Origin: an uncultured Thiohalocapsa sp.
Lineage (GTDB): Bacteria > Pseudomonadota > Gammaproteobacteria > Chromatiales > Chromatiaceae
NCBI RefSeq assembly: GCF_913063425.1
Contig: NZ_CAJXYK010000041.1
Span: 1-57,924 of the forward strand
DNA length: 57,924 nt
Reading direction: 5' to 3'
A program made the translations under genes and the position numbers. The notes beneath the pieces are model-generated. The model did no database searches. It was not told the origin of the DNA and was given only the letters and a program-made list of their open reading frames with translations. Shown in pieces: positions 15,152 to 24,644 of this stretch (its first letter is position 1; each line of letters opens with the position of its first letter).

Positions 15152-17728
15152 ATGAGGCGTCTGTCGGCGCACCCTGCCGTTCGCCCCGGCCTTTGGGTCG
15201 CCCGCGGTGTGATCGCTTGCGTTGCCCTGATCCTCGCCGCCGACATCCAAGCCGCCTCCGCCACCGCGTCCGCGCCAGCGCCCATCCGTATTGCCGACGC
15301 CGCGGACTTGCCGCTCCAGGTAGAGCGCATGGCGCTGCTGCGCGACCCGACCCGCACGCTCGATCTGGCCGACGTCCGTACGCCGGATATCGCTCGCGAC
15401 TTCGTCCCGGTCGCCGACGCCATCCCGAACCTCGGCACCGGCCGCGATGCCGTATGGGCACGCTTCGCGGTGCGCAACGCCACCGGCGAGCCGCTGTCGC
15501 TGGTGCTCGCGCTCACCGATGCCCGCACCGCGCAGGTCGCCTTCTGGGCCCTGGATGACCACGGCCAGGTCATCGCCCAGCGCCGCGATGGCCGCTTTGC
15601 CGATCCCGCCCAGCGCGACCGCTCACACCGCTGGTTCCTGTTCGACCTGACGCTCGCACCGGCCCAGACAGTAACGCTCTATGTGCGCGTGGTAAGCGAC
15701 ATGGGCCGCCGGCTGGACCTGCGGCTCACCGACCGTCCGCGCCTCGCCGAGGCGGACCGCGCGGCCTATGGCTGGCTCGCGCTGCTGTTCGGCGCCCTGC
15801 TGTTCATGCTGGCGTACAACCTGCTGCTGCTGTTCCAGCTGCGCGATGCGGGCTACCTTTGGCTCTGTTGTGTCATCGCCGGCGCCATGCTCTTCATCGC
15901 CGACCGCGAGGGCCTGCTCACCACCCTGGCCTGGCGCTTCTGGCCGGACCGGCTGTCCGGAAACCAGCTCGGCAGCAGCCTCGCGCTGATCGGCATCTAC
16001 TTGTTTCCGGTCGCTTACCTGCGGCTGCGCATCCATGCCCCGCGCCTGGTCCGGCTGCACTATGCGCTGGTGGCGGTCGCCGCTCTACAGCCGATGCTGT
16101 ATCACTGGCTGCCGCATGCGGGCTATTTGGTTTCCTCCCTGCAGGGCGTCTACTCCGCACCGCTGATGCTCCTCTCGGCCCTGCTGGTCTGTCGCCGTCA
16201 GCCCCGTGCGGTCGGTTGGTACATCGCGAGCTGGCTGCCGATGATGGCGGCGTTGATGCTGCTGATGCCGATGAACTTCGGGCTGCTGCCGCCCCTGCCG
16301 TTGATCTGGATGCTGCCCTACCTCGGCCTGCTGCTGATGCTGCTGTTGCTCTCGGTGGCCCAGGCGGATCGCGTCAACGAGCTGCGCCGGCGCGCCGAGC
16401 GCAGCCAGGCGGCGCTCGCCCGCGACGAGGCCCGGCTCAGCGAGCTGGTGGATGCGCGCACCCGCGAGCTGGCCATCGAGCGCGACCGCGCCGAAGCGGC
16501 CAACCGCGCCAAGACGCAGTTCCTGGCCAGCATGAGCCACGATCTGCGCACGCCGCTGAACGCGGTGCTGGGGGCCGCGGACCTGCTGCGGCGCTCGCCG
16601 TGGCTCGGCGCCGAGGAGCAGGGGCAGTGCGGGCTCATCCAGCGCGGCGGGCGGCATCTGCTGCGCCTGATCGAGGACCTGCTCGACGTCGCCAGCATCG
16701 AGCACGACAGACTGCGCCCCGTCATCTCCGAGGTCGCGCTGCGGCCCATGCTGGAGGACCTCGCCGCAGTGACCCGCCGCCAGGCCCAGGCCAAGGGGCT
16801 GGCCTTCGCCGCGCATGTTGCCCCGGACCTGCCGGCCGCCGTGCGCACAGACACCCGGCGGGTGCGCCAGGTGCTGCAGAATCTGCTCGACAATGCGGTC
16901 AAGTACACCGGGGCGGGGAGGGTGGACTTCAGCGTGGCGATCGAGGCCCCGGCATCGGCGTCTGCGGACGCTGACACCCTGACGCTGTTGTTCACGGTGA
17001 CGGACACCGGCCGCGGTATCGCCGAGGCGGACCGTGAGCGGCTGTTCTCGCCCTTCGAGCAGCATCACCACACGGACGCCGGCAGTGGCCTCAGCCTCGC
17101 CATCTGCCGCGAGCTCCCCGCTGCCCTCGGCGGCGCGCTGACGCTGGAGAGCGCCCCGGGACGCGGCAGCCGCTTCGGCTTTCGGCTGCCGGTGCGGGTG
17201 GTGTCGTCCGTGCCGGACCAGGGTGGAGCCGCGCCGGACCAGGCGCCCATCGTCGGCTGCACAGGCCCGCGCCGGCGCGTCCTGGTCATCGACGACAGCG
17301 AGGTCAATCGGCTCCTGATGGCCGGGCTGCTGCAGGCGCTGGGATTCGATGCCTTCGTGCTGAAGCCCATCGAGCAGGGCGCGCTGTGCGCGGCGCTCGG
17401 CGAGTGTCTGGGACTCACCTGGCTGCGGGGGGACGCCACCCCGGTTGATCTCGGAGCGCTGTCGGGCGCCGAGCCTGCAACCGCAGGGCCCATGGCGTCC
17501 GCGGCGGAACCGCCGCTGCCGCCCTCCCGGATCGAGCTGGAGGCGGCCCTGGAGCTGGCCGAGCGCCAAGACTGGGCCAGCCTGCGGGAGTGGTGTACGG
17601 AGCTCGAAGCCGCCTTCCCGGAATGCGCGGACTTCGCCGCGCGTGTTCGCGTGCTGTTGGGTCGGGGCGATGCCGGGCCGGGCTCGGCGGCCGCTTCGGC
17701 CCTGCGGCGGCTGCTGGCGGAGCGCTAG
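15152..17728 (+). CDS. 7TMR-DISM hybrid histidine kinase with an internally deleted receiver domain
   Basis: An 858-residue sensor. A signal peptide (about residues 1-35) leads into a periplasmic 7TMR-DISM extracellular domain, then about seven membrane helices (roughly 200-410), a short coiled coil, a HisKA domain with SMSHDLRTPLN near 460 (phospho-His) and a HATPase domain with NLLDNAVKYT near 578 and DTGRGIAE. The receiver starts normally with RRVLVIDDSEVNRLLMAGLL but after LQALG jumps straight to FDAFVLKPIEQG, the end of a receiver. About 60 residues with the phospho-accepting Asp are missing without a frameshift. Phosphorelay through this domain is impossible, though the kinase core may work. 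The ligand is unknown. No response regulator is adjacent. Confidence 0.85.
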   Translation: MRRLSAHPAVRPGLWVARGVIACVALILAADIQAASATASAPAPIRIADAADLPLQVERMALLRDPTRTLDLADVRTPDIARDFVPVADAIPNLGTGRDAVWARFAVRNATGEPLSLVLALTDARTAQVAFWALDDHGQVIAQRRDGRFADPAQRDRSHRWFLFDLTLAPAQTVTLYVRVVSDMGRRLDLRLTDRPRLAEADRAAYGWLALLFGALLFMLAYNLLLLFQLRDAGYLWLCCVIAGAMLFIADREGLLTTLAWRFWPDRLSGNQLGSSLALIGIYLFPVAYLRLRIHAPRLVRLHYALVAVAALQPMLYHWLPHAGYLVSSLQGVYSAPLMLLSALLVCRRQPRAVGWYIASWLPMMAALMLLMPMNFGLLPPLPLIWMLPYLGLLLMLLLLSVAQADRVNELRRRAERSQAALARDEARLSELVDARTRELAIERDRAEAANRAKTQFLASMSHDLRTPLNAVLGAADLLRRSPWLGAEEQGQCGLIQRGGRHLLRLIEDLLDVASIEHDRLRPVISEVALRPMLEDLAAVTRRQAQAKGLAFAAHVAPDLPAAVRTDTRRVRQVLQNLLDNAVKYTGAGRVDFSVAIEAPASASADADTLTLLFTVTDTGRGIAEADRERLFSPFEQHHHTDAGSGLSLAICRELPAALGGALTLESAPGRGSRFGFRLPVRVVSSVPDQGGAAPDQAPIVGCTGPRRRVLVIDDSEVNRLLMAGLLQALGFDAFVLKPIEQGALCAALGECLGLTWLRGDATPVDLGALSGAEPATAGPMASAAEPPLPPSRIELEAALELAERQDWASLREWCTELEAAFPECADFAARVRVLLGRGDAGPGSAAASALRRLLAER

Positions 17729-18109
17729 TGCACCATGGCGGCGCTCGCGCGAGCGCGCCCGGGTACGCCGACTTCAGCCGGGACCACGGCGAAGGCGGGC
17801 GTCAGTGCATCGAAGGCAGATGCTCCTTTGGCTTGAAGCCAGCCGCCGCGTGGCACCGGCAGCCTTGCGCCCAATTCCGCCGCTGGCCGTCGCGACCCAA
17901 GCCTTCCAGGGTGTCGGCCACGGGATGGGGTCGGAGCACTGCGTCGGTTTGCCAGAGACAACAGAATGTACGCTCCAGCGCAACAACTTCGATGGCGCGG
18001 AGACGATTCGCCCGGCTATGGTCGGCAATCTCTGTCGCCAACCTTTGTGAGCGGAATCAAGATGAAGCGCGTGTCCAAATCATCGATCCCAAACCGCGGC
18101 CAAGCAACC
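17729..18109. other. Non-coding spacer
   Basis: About 380 bases with no supportable gene; short frames on both strands overlap and lack motifs. An in-frame ATG at 18062 just before the next gene would add 16 residues to it. Confidence 0.45.
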
Positions 18110-18838
18110 ATGAAGCCAAGCTCCCTCGCCCCGTTACTGCTGCTCCTGTTGCCCGTTGCCGGGCAGGGGGCCATTGTTGCCCAGTACAACTTCGACAGCG
18201 ACTTTGCGAGCAGCGACGCGGAGCCGCTCACCAGCGCCGGGGTTTTCCTCAGCCAGGCAACCGGCACCTTCGCCGGCGAGTTCGGCGTGCTCGGCACGCC
18301 GGCGGGGGCGAGCAGCCAGACCGCTGCCTGGAGTGCGCGTTCCCTGCCGACGCCTACGCGCCCGGGCTCCGCCTGGTTCGACTTCACCATCGGCCTCGAT
18401 CCCAGCGTCAGCGAAATCAGCTTCAGCTCGCTGGACTTCACTGCCTACGTTTTCCATACGATCGGCGGCACCACCGCGTTCAATTACGAGCTCTTCTGGA
18501 GCGTGGACGGCTTCGGCAGCCCCATCGCCTCGGCCAACGGCCCGAGCATCTCGGGTGGTGGATCACTGAACGACAGCGAGGCGCTCAGCTTCGATCTGTC
18601 CGCGCTGCCGGCGCAGACGACGGACGTCACCTTCCGCTTCGATCCGGTCCTCGCACCGGGCTCCGACGGCAACGGCGGTGGAGCTGTGGAGACCAGTCAA
18701 CGCGGCGGCGCTGTCGACAATCTGGTCCTCAACGCGACGGTCTCGGCGGTACCGCTGCCGCCGACACCCCTGCTGCTTGCCGCCGGCGCCGTGCTGCTTG
18801 CTCGGCAGGCCGGCCGGCCGCGACTCGCCGCCGGATAG
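18110..18838 (+). CDS. Exported protein with VPLPA/PEP-CTERM-like C-terminal sorting signal
   Basis: A 242-residue secreted protein. The signal peptide begins directly after ATG 18110 (MKPSSLAPLLLLLLPVAGQG), which is why I prefer it over ATG 18062, although the latter has a slightly better ribosome-binding site. The middle is a Ser/Gly/Thr-rich beta-sandwich-like region with many aromatic-polar alternations. The end reads VPLPPTPLLLAAGAVLLARQ followed by Arg residues: a VPLP motif, hydrophobic helix and basic tail, as in the VPLPA-CTERM/PEP-CTERM exosortase sorting signals. It is probably an extracellular matrix or surface protein processed by exosortase; the target function is unknown. Confidence 0.7.
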   Translation: MKPSSLAPLLLLLLPVAGQGAIVAQYNFDSDFASSDAEPLTSAGVFLSQATGTFAGEFGVLGTPAGASSQTAAWSARSLPTPTRPGSAWFDFTIGLDPSVSEISFSSLDFTAYVFHTIGGTTAFNYELFWSVDGFGSPIASANGPSISGGGSLNDSEALSFDLSALPAQTTDVTFRFDPVLAPGSDGNGGGAVETSQRGGAVDNLVLNATVSAVPLPPTPLLLAAGAVLLARQAGRPRLAAG

Positions 18839-19141
18839 GGCCTGCGGATCCACCGCGGCGGCGCCACTCGGCAAGACGCCGGCCGCTGGCAGGTCGGGCT
18901 CTTGTCTCGACCACCGCCCGTCTGAGGTGAGCAGCAGATGCTCGCCTCAGGCGCGCTCGATCCACGCGCGGGCTCGGGTACGTCCGGCATCTGCATAGAC
19001 CGCGGGCAAGGGAAGGGCAGCGCTCCCGCGGTCGCCATGGCCCAGGGTTCGGGAGGTACTTCGACGATCTCCTTGGGGCGGTCTCGTCAGCGGTCGCTGT
19101 GCGAGCGGGGCAGCGTCCCGGGCGCTGAGCATCCGCGCTGC
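18839..19141. other. Non-coding spacer
   Basis: About 300 bases between the exported protein and the ilvE fragment; no gene, no clear terminator hairpin. Confidence 0.45.
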
Positions 19142-19363
19142 TCAGGCAACCGCGCCGACTTGCGCAAGCCAGTCCCGATGGGCCTGCAGGCGACCGTGGG
19201 CGGCATCGAAGAACAGCGCCTGGAGGCGTGCCGTGACCGGGCCCCGCGCACCGTTGCCGATGGCGCGCCCGTCCGCCTTGCGGATCGGCGTCACCTCGGC
19301 GGCGGTGCCGGTGAAGAAGGCCTCGTCGGCGATGTAGACCTCGCCGCGGGTGATCGTCTTTTC
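19142..19363 (-). pseudogene. ilvE: C-terminal fragment of branched-chain amino acid aminotransferase
   Basis: The last 73 codons match the end of IlvE: ITRGEVYIADEAFFTGTAAE, then VTPIRKADGRAIGNG, RGPVTARLQALFF and a terminal DWLAQV. The enzyme normally has about 300 residues, so the PLP-binding and catalytic Lys regions are gone. Upstream the frame passes into an 18-bp tandem repeat and then sequence without similarity to IlvE. It is a truncated remnant located at the left edge of the biosynthetic cluster, downstream of the amidinotransferase gene, probably left by the rearrangement that brought the cluster here. Confidence 0.8.
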
Positions 19364-19392
19364 CCTCGACCAGGTTCGAAGCGGGCGATCTG

Positions 19393-19464
19393 CGACAAAG
19401 GCGGCGCCGGCGACAAAGGCGGCGCCGGCGACAAAGGCGGGGCCGGCGACAAAGGCGGCGCTGG
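19393..19464. repeat. 18-bp tandem repeat, four units
   Basis: The unit CGACAAAGGCGGCGCCGG is repeated four times with two single-base changes (third and fourth units). On the minus strand it would read as an AFVAGA-type hexapeptide repeat fused ahead of the ilvE fragment. It looks like local expansion at a rearrangement junction. Confidence 0.85.
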
Positions 19465-19631
19465 ATCCGTGGACGACTCCGTCGCAGAGCCGCGCGCTCA
19501 GCGCCTGTGCGCGGTGCCTATTCCGGCCCATCGTGACCATCGATCCCTCACAGATCAGACGAGATGCGAGAGGTCGCCGGGGAACCGGCGGCCGCTGCAT
19601 GCAACGGCCCCGATGCCCCCGGTGGCAGCTC

Positions 19632-20711
19632 TCAGGCGGCGGTCGGTCCGCTGCGGCGCACATCCAGCGTCGCGCAATGAAAACCGCCGATGAAGGGATA
19701 GTAGTCCTCGAACGCACACGGGATCGGCTTGAAGCCCCATTCCTTCAGCGCCTGGATCAGGGGCTCTTGGCGCTCCTCGACGATGATGCGGCCTTCACCC
19801 AGCACCAGGGTGTTGATGCTGATCCAGTCGCTCATCAGCCGCGGCTGGGTCCGGTAGGGCACGGGCTCCGGTGCGATCATCACGTCCCAGTCGCGGAACA
19901 CCTCGGGCAGCTTCTTGACGTCGGTGAACGCGGCGTTCACCAGCAGCTTACCGGGGCCGAGCAGGGCCAGGGTGGTATCGATGTGCGCAGGCTTGGGGTC
20001 CAGGCTTTGGATCAAATGCACCCGATAATCCGGCCCCAGATGTCTGCGCAGCCAGTCCACGCCGGCCTGGTTGGTGACATGGCTCAATTGGCCGATGATA
20101 TCGAAGCCGCAGCGCACGAAGTCGGCGGCGTCGAACACGGGTTCCAGGTCCGTCAGCACATAGGGGGTCGGCGAGTCCGCGGCCGCGAAGTCCGGGTTAT
20201 AGAGCTCGTCGCGCAGGTGCGGCCTGGGTGCTGCGACGAAGCGTGCGCCACGGCGCGAATACTCGTCGAACAGCTTGCGGTAGGACAAGTTCTCGAAATG
20301 GCGCGAGCGCGAGCACATGGGCACCTCGATGATCTCGTTGCCGATGACCAGGAAGGCGTCGCGTGGGTTGGCGGCACAGAAGCCGCCCGAGGTCTCCCAG
20401 TGCGGTGTCGCGAAGGGGCGGCTGTGATCAAGCTCTTCCAGACGCCTGACGACAACCCCCTCGGCCTCGAGAATACCGACAAAGCGGTCCATCGCCCGCT
20501 CGGCGGCCTCGATGTAGCGAGCCGGGTAGGGCTGGTTGAGCGGCAGGTGGCGCTCGATCGCCGCGAGCTCCTCGGGGCTGTAGACGTATTGATAGAATGG
20601 GTCCCAAAATGAGAAGAAGGCGTTTCTGGGCGTTCCGACGACGACTTCCTCGAGGGTATCCCATTCATTGTGGACATTGACGGGCGAGTTGGCGTAATGG
20701 CTGTCGGGCAT
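19632..20711 (-). CDS. Amidinotransferase of the arginine:glycine amidinotransferase type
   Basis: A 359-residue pentein-fold enzyme close to the AGAT/GATM, CyrA and SxtG group. The catalytic triad is visible: Asp in EPVFDAADFVRCG (about 194-197), His244 in AHIDTT and nucleophilic Cys346 in GGFHCATLDVRR. It transfers the amidino group of arginine to a primary amine, leaving ornithine. The acceptor may be glycine, beta-alanine or an assembly-line intermediate. ATG 20711 has AGGTGA six bases upstream, better than GTG 20720. It lies 91 bases downstream of the split A-domain/decarboxylase gene in the same direction, suggesting that the amine made there is guanidinylated. The Cys and His positions are as in active family members. 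Confidence 0.9.
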   Translation of the reverse strand: MPDSHYANSPVNVHNEWDTLEEVVVGTPRNAFFSFWDPFYQYVYSPEELAAIERHLPLNQPYPARYIEAAERAMDRFVGILEAEGVVVRRLEELDHSRPFATPHWETSGGFCAANPRDAFLVIGNEIIEVPMCSRSRHFENLSYRKLFDEYSRRGARFVAAPRPHLRDELYNPDFAAADSPTPYVLTDLEPVFDAADFVRCGFDIIGQLSHVTNQAGVDWLRRHLGPDYRVHLIQSLDPKPAHIDTTLALLGPGKLLVNAAFTDVKKLPEVFRDWDVMIAPEPVPYRTQPRLMSDWISINTLVLGEGRIIVEERQEPLIQALKEWGFKPIPCAFEDYYPFIGGFHCATLDVRRSGPTAA

Positions 20712-20802
20712 GACAATCACCTGTATCGATACGCGCGGGACGTGCCTGCCCGCTGATTGGTTGTTGTTCTGGAAAACGACCGATCGCGCTGCTCGGCAGG
20801 CA

Positions 20803-23800
20803 TCAGTCCAGCTGTTTGCGATCGATCTTGCCGCTCAACGTCAGGGGCATCTCCGCGACGACGCGCAGCTCACGCGGCACCATCTGCGGCGGCAGCTTGG
20901 CGCGGGCCTCGGCTTCGATGGTCGCCAGCGCGTGGCGCTGATCGTCCGGCGTGCAGTGGCCGCCGTCGAGCTCGACGTGGGCGACAAGAAAGCGCACACC
21001 GCGTTGATCGTTGCGCACCGTCACGGCGCAGTGCCTGACCGGCTGGATCTCGCTCAACGCCGACTCCAGCTCGGAGAGCTCCACCGGGAAGCCCTCGATT
21101 TTGACCAAGTCGTCATTGCGGCCGCGGTATTCGATGTTGCCGTCGGCGAGTAAGCGACCGCGGTCGCCGGTGCGAAACAGCCTGGCGCCGGGGTCCGCCG
21201 AGAAGGGGTCGGCCATGAACCGATCACTGCCGTCACGCGGCGGATGCAGGTAGCCCCGCGCCACCGCGACGCCTCCGATATAGAGCTCACCGACATCGCC
21301 CGGCGCAACCGGCTGCTGCCGCTCGTCGAGGATGTGCACGACACAGTCCGGCAGCGGCTTGCCGATGGGGATCAGCGGCTCGCCGAGGGATTCTTTCAGC
21401 ACCGCGGCCTCGGAGAAGGCGTCGGCGAGGGTTGGCCCCGCACCGGCGTCGGCACTCACCGGCGTGGGAACCGGCAGATCGCCGCAGATTTCCTGTGCAA
21501 TCGCCAACTGGTCTTCCAGAACCTGATGGATGTCGGATTGCGTCGTCAACGGATTGGCGAGAACGACGCGAAACACGACGATGGGACAGTCCGGCCCATA
21601 GCGGGTATTGGTCAGCGTGGTCTTGGACACGAAGCTCGATCCGCGCTCGAATTGCAGCTCCTGTATGCGCCGATTGACGGTATTGATCGCATCATTGTCG
21701 GCGGCGGAAAGTGTGCCCGCACGCAGTCGGCTGCGGTAGGCGTCTGGGATGTAGCGGTAATTGACGATGTTCAGGGGCGGATCGAACAGCAGCTCGAAAC
21801 ACTCCATGGCCTTGACGATGTCGGCGAAGAAGCCGGCCTTGTCCATGCTGGCATTGAACAGGGCCTCATAGCCCCTGCGGCCGATCACTTGCAGCGCGGC
21901 ATGCACCAGCAACGCCATGGCCGAGCGCGAGCCCTCGATGCTGAAGCGCCCGACGTCATAGGAATCCGGTGTCGCCTGATACGCGGCAGTGGTGGCGCCG
22001 TAGCCGAGCGCATCCGGATCGCGAAACAGGCAGACGCTGATGCCCTGGGGCAGGTACAGCTGTTTGTGGGCGCAGAAGGTCACCGAGCTTGCGCGCTCGA
22101 TGCCGCTGAATCGCCCGCGATGTTTGGCCGAGAACAGGCCGCTTCCGCCCCAGGCGGCGTCGACGTGGAAGTCGATGCCGTTCGCCTCGGCGATGTCTGC
22201 CATCTGCGCCAAGGGGTCGATATGACCGGTCTCGGTGGCGCCGGCGATCCCGATGATGGCGAAGGGCAGTAGACCCTCCTGACGGCACTGCGCGAGCTTA
22301 CGCTGAAGGTCGCCGGTATCCAGGGCACCGTCCGGCGCCGAGCGGACATGCACGAGATTGCGCATGCCGAGTCCGAGCACGGATGCGGCCTTCTTCATCG
22401 AATAGTGCATCAACTCCGAGCCGAGCAGCACCAGGTCGCGGTAGCCGCTCTGCTGCAAAGTCGCGTAGATGCTTTGCTGCGACCACTCATGCTCGCCGGC
22501 GAGCCGGGCCAGGGCGCGGTTGCGCGCGATCATCAGAGCGGTGATGTTGGAGAGGGTCCCGCCGGTGGTCACCAGGCCCAGATTGGCATTCTTCCTCTGC
22601 ACATGGGCGTCGTAGAAATCGTCGCTGAAGCCGTAGAAGCAGCGATGCAGCATCGCCAGGGCCTCACGCTCCAGCAGGATGGCCGACTTGGCCGTTTCCA
22701 CCTTGACCAGATTCTGATTCAGCTCCGAGATGAGCTTGCTCAGGTCGTGCACGAAGTCCGGCAATGCCGAGGTCATGTGCCCGATGTAGCGCGGCGATGC
22801 GGTGTCGATGGAGAAGGGCAGGACAGTCTCGCGCAGCCAGTTCAGGTAATTCGACAGCGGTCGCGGAAGGTCCGCCATGCGCGTGTCCCTAAAGCGCATC
22901 GCGAGCGCCTCCACGGGCACGTTCGCCACCGTGATGTCGCCCGGCGCCCCGGGCCCGTCGTCACCCGCCGTGGCCGCGCTGGTGCCCACGGCGCCGGTGG
23001 CCACGGACCTGTTGAAGTAACCGAGCACATTGTCCACGTCCGAGCGTCGGACCTCGTACCAGGTGGCATCGGCGCTGGTCTCGGTGGCGCCGTAGACATT
23101 GATCAGCCGGGCGTGCTTGAAGCGTTGATAGAAGAGCCCGGCCAGCGCCGTGGATAAGGGCTCGCCACTGCAAAAGACGTATTTCAGCTTCGGCAGGTGA
23201 AACAACGCGTCTTTGCGCACCCCCAACAGCGCGCGCAGCAGGGATGGCGCGACCACCAAACGGCTGATGTCCTTGCGTGCCAACGCCAACACCAGCTCCG
23301 CCGGGTCGTTCGCTTGGCGGCCCGGCAGAATCACCAGTCGAATACCGGCGAGCAGGGGCGCCAGGATCTCCGCGACATGGTCCACGAAGCCGATGGAGAC
23401 GCGCTGACAGGCGACCTCGTTGTCCTCAAATGGATACTGCTTCCAGGTCCAGTGCAGCCGATTGACGGCGCCCCGACAGACCCCTTGGACCGCCTTCGGA
23501 TGGCCGGTCATCCCGGTGGTGTAGATGACGTAAAGCAGCGTCTGGTGATCCACCGCAACGCCGGGATTGTGGGCCGGCCGGCGCTCGATGACCGGCCAGT
23601 CGGCATCCAGGTCGATCAACGCCGGGCATCGGTAACCAAAGTCGTGGCGCGGGGCGCCTCGCGTGACCAGCAGCGCCGGGCGGCAGTCCTCGAGGATGGT
23701 GTCGAGCCGCTCGTGGGGCAGGTCGGTCTCCAGCGGGACATAGGCGCCCCCCGCCTTGGCGACAGCCAGCAGGGTGATGATCAGCTCAACGGAGCGCTCC

Positions 23801-24000
23801 AGGTAGATGGCGACGAGCCGCTCCGGCCCGATGCCGTGCTGCACCAGCTGGTGTGCGAGCCGATTGGCCTTTTCGTTCAGCTCCCGAAAGCTGATGTCGT
23901 AGAGCCCGCAGGAGACCGCGGTTCGCTCGGGCGTTCGCTCGACCTGGGCTTCGAACAAGGCCGCCGGGGACTGGAAATGGCTTGGCACTGTCGCGCTCAC
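20803..24000 (-). CDS. Adenylation domain interrupted by a PanP-like PLP decarboxylase
   Basis: A 1065-residue protein. Residues 1-318 are the front of an NRPS adenylation domain up to motif A5 (NVYGATETSADATW, 301-314). Residues about 378-840 are a complete group II PLP decarboxylase most like aspartate 1-decarboxylase PanP: ELMHYSMKKAAS (529-540), HVDAAWGG (Asp614) and CAHKQLYLPQG (Lys646, PLP). The A domain then resumes with PIGKPLPDC (878) and motifs A6 GELYIGG (904), A7 FRTGDRGR (942), A8 YRGRNDDLVK (958) and A10 SGKIDRK (1056). No carrier domain follows. The pocket begins V206-D207 instead of the alpha-amino-binding Asp, a beta-alanine-like pattern. The A3 loop is atypical (TTGMTGHPKA), so adenylation may be weakened. 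Start GTG 24000 lacks a strong ribosome-binding site. Confidence 0.9.
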   Translation of the reverse strand: MSATVPSHFQSPAALFEAQVERTPERTAVSCGLYDISFRELNEKANRLAHQLVQHGIGPERLVAIYLERSVELIITLLAVAKAGGAYVPLETDLPHERLDTILEDCRPALLVTRGAPRHDFGYRCPALIDLDADWPVIERRPAHNPGVAVDHQTLLYVIYTTGMTGHPKAVQGVCRGAVNRLHWTWKQYPFEDNEVACQRVSIGFVDHVAEILAPLLAGIRLVILPGRQANDPAELVLALARKDISRLVVAPSLLRALLGVRKDALFHLPKLKYVFCSGEPLSTALAGLFYQRFKHARLINVYGATETSADATWYEVRRSDVDNVLGYFNRSVATGAVGTSAATAGDDGPGAPGDITVANVPVEALAMRFRDTRMADLPRPLSNYLNWLRETVLPFSIDTASPRYIGHMTSALPDFVHDLSKLISELNQNLVKVETAKSAILLEREALAMLHRCFYGFSDDFYDAHVQRKNANLGLVTTGGTLSNITALMIARNRALARLAGEHEWSQQSIYATLQQSGYRDLVLLGSELMHYSMKKAASVLGLGMRNLVHVRSAPDGALDTGDLQRKLAQCRQEGLLPFAIIGIAGATETGHIDPLAQMADIAEANGIDFHVDAAWGGSGLFSAKHRGRFSGIERASSVTFCAHKQLYLPQGISVCLFRDPDALGYGATTAAYQATPDSYDVGRFSIEGSRSAMALLVHAALQVIGRRGYEALFNASMDKAGFFADIVKAMECFELLFDPPLNIVNYRYIPDAYRSRLRAGTLSAADNDAINTVNRRIQELQFERGSSFVSKTTLTNTRYGPDCPIVVFRVVLANPLTTQSDIHQVLEDQLAIAQEICGDLPVPTPVSADAGAGPTLADAFSEAAVLKESLGEPLIPIGKPLPDCVVHILDERQQPVAPGDVGELYIGGVAVARGYLHPPRDGSDRFMADPFSADPGARLFRTGDRGRLLADGNIEYRGRNDDLVKIEGFPVELSELESALSEIQPVRHCAVTVRNDQRGVRFLVAHVELDGGHCTPDDQRHALATIEAEARAKLPPQMVPRELRVVAEMPLTLSGKIDRKQLD

Positions 24001-24644
24001 GATGCTTGCATGCTTGGCTCGAGGTGGCTTGGGGTGTTTGCCGGTGGCGTCCAGGTTGGCGTCGCGGCTGGAGCCCGGCGCTCGGCAACGCCGGTGACGA
24101 CCGTGCGGGTGCGGCCGGCTCAGAGCTGTGCCGCGACGCTCAGGTCATGCTCACAGGTGGCTGCGAGCCCGGCAACGCAATCCGTTTGGGATGCCAAACA
24201 ACTGCTTGTCTTTGCGAAAGCCCAGACTCAGTGCAAGCACGTTGTTACGGCGCCGCTGCCGGCATCCGCAGCGCGCGTGTCATCAGCCCGATCCGCGGTG
24301 GTGCTTGCCGGAGACAAGGGATTGTTTGGCCGCGCAGGTCCGAGTCGATGGGCGCACGAGCCGCATCGGGTTATCCTCAGCGGCGCGCTGCGCTTGCGTC
24401 GCCGGTCGCGCAGGCACAAGCCCAGCCATACCGAAGACAAACGCGCATGCCATGCTGACCAGCGCCAGGGCAGTGGGCTGCGGCAACGCTCCGCGCCGGG
24501 TGTCGCGCAACGGGTTTCCGGTCTGCGGTTCGGCGCGTGCCGCGGATGCTGACCCGCGGTGACCTTGGCGGGTGCCGCGCGCGCTGCCGCCGATGCCGCG
24601 TCCGGACCCTGATCACGCAACCCTACCGAGCACACAAGAGGCCC
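24001..24644. other. Divergent non-coding region
   Basis: About 640 bases between the leftward split A-domain gene and the rightward P-type ATPase. No gene can be supported. The promoters of both divergent units should lie here. I see no clear operator palindrome. Confidence 0.5.

Noticed and set aside
19393..19464. Short tandem array as a possible CRISPR
   Set aside because: Units are 18 bp and directly adjacent without spacers, so it is an ordinary tandem repeat.
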